Assembly (NCBI GenBank): GCA_039029515.1
Contig: JBCCFX010000183.1
Coordinates: 1-7,990 of the forward strand
From: JBCCFX01 sp039029515
GTDB taxonomy: Bacteria; Planctomycetota; Phycisphaerae; Phycisphaerales; SM1A02
DNA length: 7,990 nt
Direction of reading: 5' to 3'
The notes beneath the pieces were generated by a model, which saw only the letters and a list, made by a program, of their open reading frames with translations, did no database searches and had not been told where the DNA came from. Positions 1-5,781 of this stretch are shown piece after piece; positions within the stretch are counted from its first letter, which is position 1; every line of letters begins with the position of its first letter. Position numbers and translations under genes: made by a program.

Positions 1-35
1 GCGCTCCTCGGGCGCCGAGTATCCCGAAACATCAC

Positions 36-54
36 GACACGGATATTCCGTGTC
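36..54. repeat. 19-base perfect inverted repeat (8-base arms, TAT centre)
   Basis: The arms GACACGGA (36-43) and TCCGTGTC (47-54) are exact reverse complements separated by TAT. The element lies in non-coding DNA beyond the 3' end of the minus-strand gene. It could be a terminator hairpin for a plus-strand gene ending just left of the window, or a symmetric protein-binding site. It has no T-run after it (the next bases are TTGCCG), so a classical intrinsic terminator is not clear. Confidence 0.45.
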
Positions 55-62
55 TTGCCGAT

Positions 63-90
63 AGCTAAGAGCCAACAGCCAATAGCTCCC
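63..90. repeat. Degenerate heptamer tract A (4 units)
   Basis: Four consecutive 7-base words all begin with AGC: AGCTAAG, AGCCAAC, AGCCAAT and AGCTCCC. This is the shortest of the 7-base-period tracts that occur in every spacer of this window. It sits in the spacer downstream of the minus-strand gene. Four units alone would be weak evidence; its similarity in style and location to the longer tracts supports the call. Confidence 0.5.
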
Positions 91-100
91 CAATGACAAC

Positions 101-128
101 GCCCTGCGACGAAGGTCAATCGCAGGGC
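101..128 (-). terminator. Hairpin downstream of the minus-strand secreted gene, candidate terminator
   Basis: GCCCTGCGA (101-109) and TCGCAGGGC (120-128) form a perfect 9-base GC-rich stem around a 10-base loop. Read on the minus strand, the hairpin starts about 42 bases after the TAA of the 170-1330 gene and is followed by a modestly T-containing stretch (GTTGTCATTG). The stem and position suit a transcription terminator or a 3'-end-protecting structure. The missing continuous T-run lowers confidence in Rho-independent termination. Confidence 0.5.
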
Positions 129-169
129 GCTGCCCGGGGGTTCATGATGGCTGGCTCACGCCGGTGTGG

Positions 170-1330
170 TTACACCGGGAAGCACACGCCGAAGTTGTTG
201 ATTGCGTACAGCAGGTCATCGATGTTGATGACGCCATTCCCGAACGTGCCATCGCCGTTATCCGGGGCGGAATCGCACGGGCAGCCGGTCGTCGGGCAGG
301 TGCCGAAGTCGTTGATGAGCTTCAGCAGGTCGTCGATGTTGATCACGCCGTTGCCGAACGTGCCATCACCGTTGTCCGGGGCACAGTCGCCGCGGCACGG
401 CAGTCCCTGCGGCACCGTCTCATCCTCTTCATCATCATCACCGAAGCCCGGCAGTTCCGGCAGCGCGCCCGGAATCGGACGCAGGATCACTTCCACGATC
501 TCGCCCGGCAGGACTTCGACTTCGATTTCGATGTCCTGGATCCAGGCAGCGCACACACATCGCGGCGGGAGGTCGTAGCAATGGCAGACTTCGCCGAGCG
601 GACACGTCATGCCACACGGCCCCATGCCATCGCCTTGCGCAGACAACAGGATGTGTTCCGTAGCGGCGAACGAACCGCCGACATTCACGAGAAGATCCAT
701 GTCGAGCGAGATGCCGGCACCCGCTGAGGCCGCGTTGGTTTCGACTTCAACCGTTGCAGTCACCAGATGCGTTCCAGGGGTGGACGTCGGCTCGATGGTG
801 AGACCCGCAATGCGGCGATTCCACTTCGACTCGAGCCCGGTGTACGTCAGCGACCGGCTGTCATCCGACGTGTCGAGTTCCGAATCCGACGTCGCGAGCG
901 GCGTGAGGACGGCAGTCAGCACATCGCCCGGCGCGAGGATCACATCATTGAATTCGGGCGTCTTGATCCAGGAGCCGCAATTGCAGTCCGGCGGCAATCC
1001 CTGGCAGTAACAGGTCTGGCCGAGTGGACACGGCATACCGCACGGTCCGCCACCGGTGTCCGCGACCGGAGACGAGTTGAGGTTGTCGAACAGCACGGAG
1101 CCGACGAGCGAACTCCCGTTGAACAGGTCGACGGACATGGAGAGATCGAGCGGAATGCCCGCGCCTCCGTCATCAGCGCGCACCGCGACATAGACGTGGT
1201 GTGCGTTGGGGATCGCCGAGTCGGATGGGACAACAGCGATGGCGTCAACGCTGCGATTCCACGATTGGCCGTAGACAGCGGATCCGAGACACAGAACGAT
1301 CAGGGCACAGAAACAGCGAAGACAACACAT
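170..1330 (-). CDS. Secreted cysteine-rich protein with duplicated module and two C-terminal dockerin-like repeats
   Basis: A 386-residue protein of unknown function. Residues 1-21 form a cysteine-rich signal peptide ending AVYG, so it should be exported. Two homologous modules follow, about residues 24-152 and 170-292. Each begins with WNR, has a beta-rich segment with AGI.LD, then GPCGM, CPLG and LPP, and ends with a hydrophobic strand rich in V, I and L. Each module holds six cysteines at identical spacing: 97, 101, 107, 109, 116, 118 and 239, 243, 249, 251, 258, 260. An acidic linker (about 297-304) leads to two dockerin-like repeats (about 312-345 and 350-383) with the core GNGVINIDDLL, each flanked by cysteines. 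Repeats of this kind are common at the C-termini of planctomycete secreted proteins and probably bind calcium. The ATG at 1330 is supported by an AAAGGA ribosome binding site and by the signal peptide starting there. It is divergent from the giant gene at 1859. No catalytic motif is visible; a surface or matrix binding role is inference. Confidence 0.87.
   Translation of the reverse strand: MCCLRCFCALIVLCLGSAVYGQSWNRSVDAIAVVPSDSAIPNAHHVYVAVRADDGGAGIPLDLSMSVDLFNGSSLVGSVLFDNLNSSPVADTGGGPCGMPCPLGQTCYCQGLPPDCNCGSWIKTPEFNDVILAPGDVLTAVLTPLATSDSELDTSDDSRSLTYTGLESKWNRRIAGLTIEPTSTPGTHLVTATVEVETNAASAGAGISLDMDLLVNVGGSFAATEHILLSAQGDGMGPCGMTCPLGEVCHCYDLPPRCVCAAWIQDIEIEVEVLPGEIVEVILRPIPGALPELPGFGDDDEEDETVPQGLPCRGDCAPDNGDGTFGNGVINIDDLLKLINDFGTCPTTGCPCDSAPDNGDGTFGNGVINIDDLLYAINNFGVCFPV
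190..388 (-). repeat. Tandem duplication encoding two dockerin-like repeats (period 114 bases)
   Basis: Two copies of about 85 bases (304-388 and 190-274 in reading order) are roughly 80% identical at DNA level and offset by exactly 114 bases, or 38 codons. They encode near-identical PDNGDGTFGNGVINIDDLL segments; differences fall mainly in the helix after the loop (KLINDFGTC versus YAINNFGVC). The retained DNA similarity suggests a fairly recent duplication or ongoing gene conversion. Confidence 0.8.
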
Positions 1331-1336
1331 GGTTTG

Positions 1337-1342
1337 TCCTTT
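1337..1342 (-). promoter_or_regulatory. Shine-Dalgarno site of the minus-strand secreted gene
   Basis: On the minus strand AAAGGA lies six bases before the ATG at 1330. It is part of a purine run, GGGAAAGGA. It fixes the chosen start, which also places a signal peptide at the N-terminus. Confidence 0.65.
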
Positions 1343-1451
1343 CCCAGAAGGATGCGAGTGAAACTGAGTCGTGTCGCCGCGTCGAGTTGGTCACACCTGA
1401 CGCCGGCGACACTAGTACTCTGCGCGAGCGACGAGAATCTCTCAGTTGAGA

Positions 1452-1612
1452 TGGCAAAAGGCAGTTGGCAGTGAGCTGTGGGCTGTGGGCGAACAACCCT
1501 GCTCATCGCTCAACGCTCAAGGCCCAGAGACCAAAGCCCAAAGCACGACGTCGTGGAATGCCGGTAGCGAGTCATGCGTTCTGAGTTGTGAGTTCTGGGT
1601 TCTGAGTGATGG
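1452..1612. repeat. Degenerate heptamer tract B1 (23 units in one register)
   Basis: The segment divides into 23 consecutive 7-base words without a register change. Blocks alternate: G-rich words such as GAGCTGT and GGGCTGT (1473-1486), then C-rich words such as GCTCATC, GCTCAAC, GCTCAAG, GCCCAGA and GCCCAAA (1501-1542), then G/T-rich words such as GTTCTGA, GTTGTGA, GTTCTGG and GTTCTGA (1578-1605). The first base of the word is G in 18 of 23 units in this register. A 12-base perfect palindrome, CACGACGTCGTG (1544-1555), sits at the junction of the C-rich and second G-rich blocks. Units vary in sequence, so this is not a simple microsatellite; the period is what is conserved. Confidence 0.75.
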
Positions 1613-1652
1613 GGAAAGCACCATGCCGACTGAGAGTCGCCTCTCACCGCCT

Positions 1653-1701
1653 GCCTTCTGCCCTCTGCCATTTGCCATCTGCCATCTGCCATCTGCCATC
1701 A
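1653..1701. repeat. Heptamer tract B2, GCCATCT type (7 units)
   Basis: Seven consecutive 7-base units: GCCTTCT, GCCCTCT, GCCATTT, three exact GCCATCT copies and GCCATCA. This is the most regular part of the spacer. Its register is offset from tract B1. Because seven is not a multiple of three, any reading frame through it yields a 7-residue repeat (CHLPSAI-like on the plus strand, MADGRWQ-like on the minus strand), which explains the spurious short open frames on both strands. Confidence 0.9.
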
Positions 1702-1858
1702 GACGCTCTCCCAAGCCAAAACCCATCACACCTCGGCGCAGGCGTTCGCCTCGACGGACGTATCTTCCTCTGACATATCTCTGAGCGCCGTGTGGCGTGC
1801 CGGTCACCCCCACCGTCGGCACGTCGCGCGGCATCTATTCCGTTCGATTTTCGGGGTC

Positions 1859-4800
1859 ATGACGATGCAGTACGCAATGAAGCAGGCGTTGTGCTGCGCC
1901 ACATTGGCGCTGACGGCAGCCGCGAGCAACGCGGCCGTCCTTCGCGTGGACCAGTCCGCTCGTCCGGGCGGTAATGGAACCAGCTGGGAAACCGCATTCG
2001 ACAATCTTCACGATGCGCTGGATGCCACGCAGCCAGGCGATGCCATCTGGATCGCCGGCGGGACGTACGTACCATTCCGCGCGGCCGTGCCCACGCTCGC
2101 GGATGCACGAACATCGACGTTTTACCTCCGTGATGGCGTGAGCCTGTTCGGTGGCTTCGCGGGTTTTGAGACATCGCTCGACCAACGCGATCCGGCGGAG
2201 TTTCCGACCGTGCTGTCAGGCGACCGCCTTGGCGACGATCTGCCAGAGCTCGAGAATCGGAGCGACAACGTCTACACGGTGCTCACGGCCGAATCGGTCA
2301 GCGATGTACTGCTCGATGGACTGTCGATTGAGCGCGGTCACGGTTCAGGGCGTGGCGCCGGTATCAACATGGATGCGAGCCACGTTCTGTGCCGGGACGT
2401 CGTGTTCTTCAACAACTACTCATCGTTTCTTGGCGGCGCGATTCACACCGAACACGATCATGCCGCCGGTGAGACGTCGAGTCTCACCATTGAGTCGTGT
2501 CGGTTCGAAGCCAACATCTCGGAGTTTCTCGGCGGTGCGATCGTAACCGTCAATTCTGACCTGATGATCATCGATTCGCGGTTTGAGACGAACAAGGCGG
2601 TGCAAGATCATGCGGGCGCGATCTTTGTGATCACGGGCGGCAATGTGCTGATCGAGCAATCGGAATTTGTCGGCAATCGAGCGCGACGAGCCGGCGCCAT
2701 GCTGATTCAGCGATTCCTTGGCTATCGCCCGGTGGCACCGCCACTCAATGCTGTCATTCGTGACTGCATCTTTCGGCAGAACCAAGCTCTCATGACGGGA
2801 TCAGACTCATTTCAGTCCGCCGGCGGCGGGCTTGAAATTGCGTTGACGAATGACCCTGACTTTGGCGATCACATCGTGGTTGAGTCATGCGACTTCGTCG
2901 ACAATGAAGCGAACGCGGCTGCGGGGGCAATCGCCGTTATTTATGGCGACGACGAGCCGACGCTTCAGCCATGTTCGATCACGTTTGATCGGTGCCGGTT
3001 CATCGGCAATTCGGCGCTCTTTGCGGGCGGGCTCGCCATCGTTGAACCAGATGTCGCCATCGGCAGCATCGTGATCCGTAATTCGATCATCGATGGCAAC
3101 CATGCCACCGAATATCCGGGAGGCGGGATCCTGGTCCAGGACGCCGTTGGAATCGCGTCCATCGAATCGTGCACCGTGATCAACAATACATCCTTTGAAG
3201 GAGCCGCCGGGATCGAAACGTTCTCGACGTTTGGACCGCAATGGAAGCGCCCCGATGTCTCATCCACGATCGTCTCGGGGAACGTCTCAAACGAAATGAC
3301 TGGTCTCACGGCGCAGTATGACGATCCCACGCTTGAATCGGTGCGGTTCTCCTTGATCCAAGACCTTGTCGGCACTGATCTCAACGGCAACCTTGGCGGC
3401 GACCCACTCTTCATTGACCCGGATGGCCCGGATGGCGTGCCGGGAACTGGCGATGAAGATTATTCGTTGCAGTCCGGCTCGCCGGCAATCGATCGAGGCG
3501 ATCCATCCATGACCGATGGCGAGGACTTTGCGGGCCTGCCGCGCGTGCAGCAGTGCCGAGCGGATATCGGTGCGATTGAATCACCGTTTCAGTCGGCGGA
3601 CGATTGCAACATGAATGGCATCGCAGATGCATGTGAGCCAGATTGTGATGCGAACGGCGTGCCCGACGACTGCCAGATTGCGGTCAATCCGATGGACGAT
3701 TGCAACGGTGATGGGATCCCAAACGATTGTGAAGCCGACTGCAATGGCAACGGAATCTCCGATGTCTGCGAAGACCTGCAGATGCTCGGCGTGGACTGCA
3801 ATGACAATGGTATTCCGGATGCGTGTGAGCCCGATTGCAACGCCGACGGCGTGCTTGACGAGTGTGAGATTCTGGCGGGTGCGCTCGATGTGGATGGCAA
3901 CGGCATTCCCGACACGTGCGAAGCTGATTGCAACAGCAACCTCATTCCAGACGCATTCGAGATCGCGAAGAATCCTGCTCTGGACTGTGACGCAAACGGC
4001 ATTCCTGACACGTGCGATGTGGTTCTTGACACAGATCGAGACTGCAACGGCAACGGCATTCTTGACGTTTGTGATGCCGACCTGGACTGCAACGGAAATG
4101 CAATACCGGACTCATGCGAGCTCACCGAAAGCGGTACCGTCCAAACGCAGCAAGCGGGAACACCGGTAGAGGACACGCTCTCCGCGTACTACGTCGCCGC
4201 AGATGATCGCTGGGTGGCCTCGATTGCCCTTCCACGAGCGAACCAGCCGAATCCAGGCCGGGTTGAAGTCTTCGAGCGGCGCGACAATGCGCTGGTTCTG
4301 CATTCTGTCCTGACGCCCGAAATCGGCGAACGGTATGAGTATGACATCGTGCTGGATGGCAACGCGTTGTATGTCGCGGGCTACCGGCCGGATCCGTCTT
4401 CTGCCTTCGCCCTTCAATTTGGCGTCTTCACGTTTGTCTATCACGCCGACACGAACTCTTGGTTGTTCACGACGTTTCTTCGAACGGCCTATGAGAACGG
4501 TTTCAGCGGTCCGACAGATCAGATTCTCGTCGATGACGATCTTGTGGCCCTGACATTCACCAGATTTGATTACGACAACGATCAGTTCTCGTCCGCCGCC
4601 GTCTTCTATGACATTGAAGGTGATGGCGTCGCCACGACCTGGGAACGCATTGGTGCCGTCGAGTTCGCGCGCGACGATGAACCAATTCGTGCCCGCGCCG
4701 CATTACAAGGTCGCCAATTGATCGCGGCTCGGAATTTCTATAACGGTGATCTGGGGACGTTTCGCAATAGCGTGGCCGTCTTCGAACAGACTGGATATGT

Positions 4801-5104
4801 ATGGCCACTCGTCCAGGAGTTCGGTATGCCGAACACAACATCTGGATTTGCCGCGGACATGGACGGTGATTCGGGACGAGTTGCCATCGGCGATGAGCAC
4901 TTCCAAGTCGAAGGCGGCGTATTCCTGCTTGTCGAGAATCCGGAAACGCACGCTTGGGAACACGTGACGACGATTGTCCCAACGAATGCGCCTGCAACCG
5001 ATGAATTCGGTCGCCGGCTTCATCTGTCTGGTGACAAGCTTCTCATTGGTGCACCGAACATTCGTGGCGGATCCGCCTATCCACCAGGTATGGTCTTTGC
5101 GTAA
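1859..5104 (+). CDS. Giant secreted beta-helix / calcium-repeat / beta-propeller-like protein, interrupted by in-frame TAA
   Basis: From the ATG at 1859 to the TAA at 5102-5104 this encodes 1081 residues. Residues 1-25 form a signal peptide (n-region MTMQYAMKQ, hydrophobic core CCATLALTAAA, cut after SNA). A right-handed parallel beta-helix follows. Its N-cap (GNGTSWETAFDNLHDAL, then GDAIWIAGGTY) is typical of such secreted proteins, and nine coils with N-x-GGAI-like turns lie between about residues 185 and 452. Residues about 535-578 resemble the 'choice-of-anchor Q' ending (SPAIDRGDP, then ADIGAIE). Residues 581-754 hold eleven DCNGNGIPDxCE calcium-type repeats. From 755 onward are propeller-like blades (GRVEVFE, NSVAVFE, FG...SGDKLLIGAP). 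A GTG start at 1790 would be open but buries the signal peptide behind an arginine/histidine-rich extension, so 1859 is preferred; neither start has a strong ribosome binding site. The TAA lies in mid-blade and the same frame continues to 5581, so the ancestral product was about 1240 residues. No enzymatic residues are recognised. Adhesion or surface structure is inference. Confidence 0.85.
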   Translation: MTMQYAMKQALCCATLALTAAASNAAVLRVDQSARPGGNGTSWETAFDNLHDALDATQPGDAIWIAGGTYVPFRAAVPTLADARTSTFYLRDGVSLFGGFAGFETSLDQRDPAEFPTVLSGDRLGDDLPELENRSDNVYTVLTAESVSDVLLDGLSIERGHGSGRGAGINMDASHVLCRDVVFFNNYSSFLGGAIHTEHDHAAGETSSLTIESCRFEANISEFLGGAIVTVNSDLMIIDSRFETNKAVQDHAGAIFVITGGNVLIEQSEFVGNRARRAGAMLIQRFLGYRPVAPPLNAVIRDCIFRQNQALMTGSDSFQSAGGGLEIALTNDPDFGDHIVVESCDFVDNEANAAAGAIAVIYGDDEPTLQPCSITFDRCRFIGNSALFAGGLAIVEPDVAIGSIVIRNSIIDGNHATEYPGGGILVQDAVGIASIESCTVINNTSFEGAAGIETFSTFGPQWKRPDVSSTIVSGNVSNEMTGLTAQYDDPTLESVRFSLIQDLVGTDLNGNLGGDPLFIDPDGPDGVPGTGDEDYSLQSGSPAIDRGDPSMTDGEDFAGLPRVQQCRADIGAIESPFQSADDCNMNGIADACEPDCDANGVPDDCQIAVNPMDDCNGDGIPNDCEADCNGNGISDVCEDLQMLGVDCNDNGIPDACEPDCNADGVLDECEILAGALDVDGNGIPDTCEADCNSNLIPDAFEIAKNPALDCDANGIPDTCDVVLDTDRDCNGNGILDVCDADLDCNGNAIPDSCELTESGTVQTQQAGTPVEDTLSAYYVAADDRWVASIALPRANQPNPGRVEVFERRDNALVLHSVLTPEIGERYEYDIVLDGNALYVAGYRPDPSSAFALQFGVFTFVYHADTNSWLFTTFLRTAYENGFSGPTDQILVDDDLVALTFTRFDYDNDQFSSAAVFYDIEGDGVATTWERIGAVEFARDDEPIRARAALQGRQLIAARNFYNGDLGTFRNSVAVFEQTGYVWPLVQEFGMPNTTSGFAADMDGDSGRVAIGDEHFQVEGGVFLLVENPETHAWEHVTTIVPTNAPATDEFGRRLHLSGDKLLIGAPNIRGGSAYPPGMVFA
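3599..4120 (+). repeat. Eleven calcium-binding DCNGNGIPDxCE-type repeats
   Basis: Residues 581-754 of the giant protein contain eleven copies of a 13-residue motif of the form x-D-C-[ND]-x-[ND]-G-[IV]-x-D-x-C-E. Spacers between copies are either absent or about 4-9 residues long. The pattern resembles thrombospondin type 3 repeats, in which aspartates and asparagines bind calcium and the cysteines pair. Copies 7 and 8 are degenerate: copy 7 lacks the first cysteine and copy 8 has AFE in place of xCE. A further good copy (VDCNGNGIPDWCD) and a weaker one (FDANGNTVIDACE) occur after the propeller-like region, downstream of the TAA. Confidence 0.85.
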
Positions 5105-5581
5105 GACATTGACGCTGCTCACCAGGTCACGCAAACGCGCGTTGTGCTTGGGCCTGAGGATGAACTGTTCTGGCTTGGACACTCCGTTGCTGCCACAGAT
5201 TGGGGCGGCGTCTCTGGCACACCGTCTTTCGAGGCCGCTGAGACGCCCGGACGCGGCATCATCTACCACTGGACCGATGATGTGGACTGCAACGGCAACG
5301 GGATTCCCGACTGGTGCGACATCAATGACGGCACCGCCTTCGACGCGAACGGCAATACGGTCATCGACGCATGTGAATACTCGCCCTGCGATGCGGACAT
5401 TGCGCCGCCGGGTGGCAACGGGACGGTCAACAGTGATGACATCGTCGCGCTCCTCGTGCAATTCGGCGCGTGCGATGGGTCGTGCGATGCAGACATCGCC
5501 CCGCCGGGCGGTAATGGCGTGGTGAACTCCGATGACCTGACGGCGATGATTCTGGCGGTGGGACAGTGCAGCGACGAGTGA
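5105..5581 (+). pseudogene. In-frame C-terminal continuation of the giant protein after the premature TAA
   Basis: The frame of the 1859 gene continues without another stop for 158 codons to the TGA at 5579-5581. It begins DIDAAHQVTQTRVVLGPEDE, which completes the blade cut by the TAA. It then has one more blade (LGHSVAATDW, then GRGIIYHW), two calcium-type repeats, and two dockerin-like repeats starting CDADIAPPGGNG. A GTG at 5144 could in principle restart translation, but it has no convincing ribosome binding site and would yield a protein starting inside a blade with no export signal. I read this as the separated 3' part of one ancestral gene. Alternatives are a sequencing error at one base or translational readthrough; the conserved coding character after the stop fits a very recent event or readthrough. 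Confidence 0.8.
5387..5566 (+). repeat. Two C-terminal dockerin-like repeats (period 96 bases)
   Basis: Units starting at 5387 and 5483, offset by 96 bases or 32 codons, encode CDADIAPPGGNGTVNSDDIVALLVQFGAC and its close copy with VVNSDDL and MILAVGQC. They resemble the dockerin-like C-termini of many Phycisphaerae secreted proteins. The type differs from that of the minus-strand protein (PGGNG versus PDNGDGTFGNG). The calcium-loop residues N, D, D and S are retained. The likely role is anchoring or docking at the cell envelope, inferred from family context. Confidence 0.8.
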
Positions 5582-5731
5582 CTGGTGACTGGCGATTAGC
5601 AATCGGAGAGAGTGGACTGGGCAGCAGAGAGTAGAGAGTAGAGAGTGGAGAGTGGAGAGTGGAGTCCGGCCCAGAGCCCAATGCTCACCGCCCATTGCCG
5701 AACATCCCACGACTCAGAACCCACAGGCCAC
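5578..5731. repeat. Degenerate heptamer tract C (22 units in one register)
   Basis: The tract starts within the last codons of the giant gene: the TGA stop at 5579-5581 lies inside the first GTGACTG word. It runs through 22 consecutive heptamers in one register. The left half is G-rich (GTGACTG twice, GAGAGTA twice, GAGAGTG three times). From 5669 it switches to C-rich words (GCCCAGA, GCCCAAT, GCTCACC, GCCCATT, later AACCCAC). The first base of the word is G in 18 of 22 units. It fills most of the 200-base spacer before thrS. No separate terminator hairpin is obvious; the G-rich to C-rich arrangement could itself fold into a long imperfect stem. Confidence 0.8.
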
Positions 5732-5770
5732 CACCCCCGGCTACACTTCCGGTTTCACCGTTCCCTCAGT

Positions 5771-5774
5771 GAGG
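5771..5774 (+). promoter_or_regulatory. Shine-Dalgarno site of thrS
   Basis: GAGG, within AGTGAGG, lies seven bases before the ATG at 5782. Spacing and sequence suit ribosome binding and support this start, which also begins exactly at the TGS domain. Confidence 0.65.
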
Positions 5775-5781
5775 CCGATTC

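Larger units (their letters stand above)
1343..1858. other. Divergent spacer between the two secreted-protein genes
   Basis: About 516 bases without a credible gene. Positions 1343-1451 should hold the promoter of the minus-strand gene, but I cannot identify convincing -35 and -10 boxes. Positions 1452-1612 and 1653-1701 are heptamer repeat tracts, described separately. C-rich, loosely 7-base-periodic words continue to about 1729. Positions 1730-1858 should contain the promoter and leader of the giant gene; AGGCG and CGCCT at 1740-1751 form a small inverted repeat, and no clear promoter is seen. The short open frames here are products of the repeats. Confidence 0.7.

Noticed and set aside
1437..1452. 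Short inverted repeat ATCTC...GAGAT upstream of the minus-strand gene
   Set aside because: The five-base arms are too short to separate from chance in this spacer, and there is no adjacent promoter to make it a credible operator.
93..1474. Long plus-strand open frames at 93-578, 164-727 and 767-1474
   Set aside because: They are antisense to the minus-strand secreted protein, which has a signal peptide, internal homology and a ribosome binding site. Their translations are arginine-rich and unlike any family.
1653..1701. Possible CRISPR or protein-coding repeat region
   Set aside because: The repeats are contiguous 7-base units with no spacers, so this is not CRISPR. The open frames through them on both strands are produced by the 7-base period and have no ribosome binding site or homology to real proteins.
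1790..1858. GTG start at 1790 for the giant gene
   Set aside because: It would add 23 residues rich in arginine and histidine before a clear signal peptide that starts at the ATG at 1859. I chose 1859, while noting that neither has a strong Shine-Dalgarno site.
5060..5150. Programmed frameshift, selenocysteine or code reassignment at the end of the giant frame
   Set aside because: The segments before and after the stop are in the same frame, so there is no frameshift. The codon is TAA, not TGA or TAG, which excludes selenocysteine and pyrrolysine. The minus-strand gene ends normally at TAA and thrS at TAG, so code reassignment is unlikely.
4703..5710. 335-residue open frame on the minus strand
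   Set aside because: It lies antisense to propeller-like and dockerin-like coding sequence, has no recognisable domain and runs into the heptamer tract. It is a shadow of GC-rich coding DNA.
5582..5781. T-box or attenuator upstream of thrS
   Set aside because: No specifier stem, T-box consensus or terminator/antiterminator pair is visible; the spacer is mostly heptamer repeats. A weak TACACT could be a -10 box but has no matching -35.
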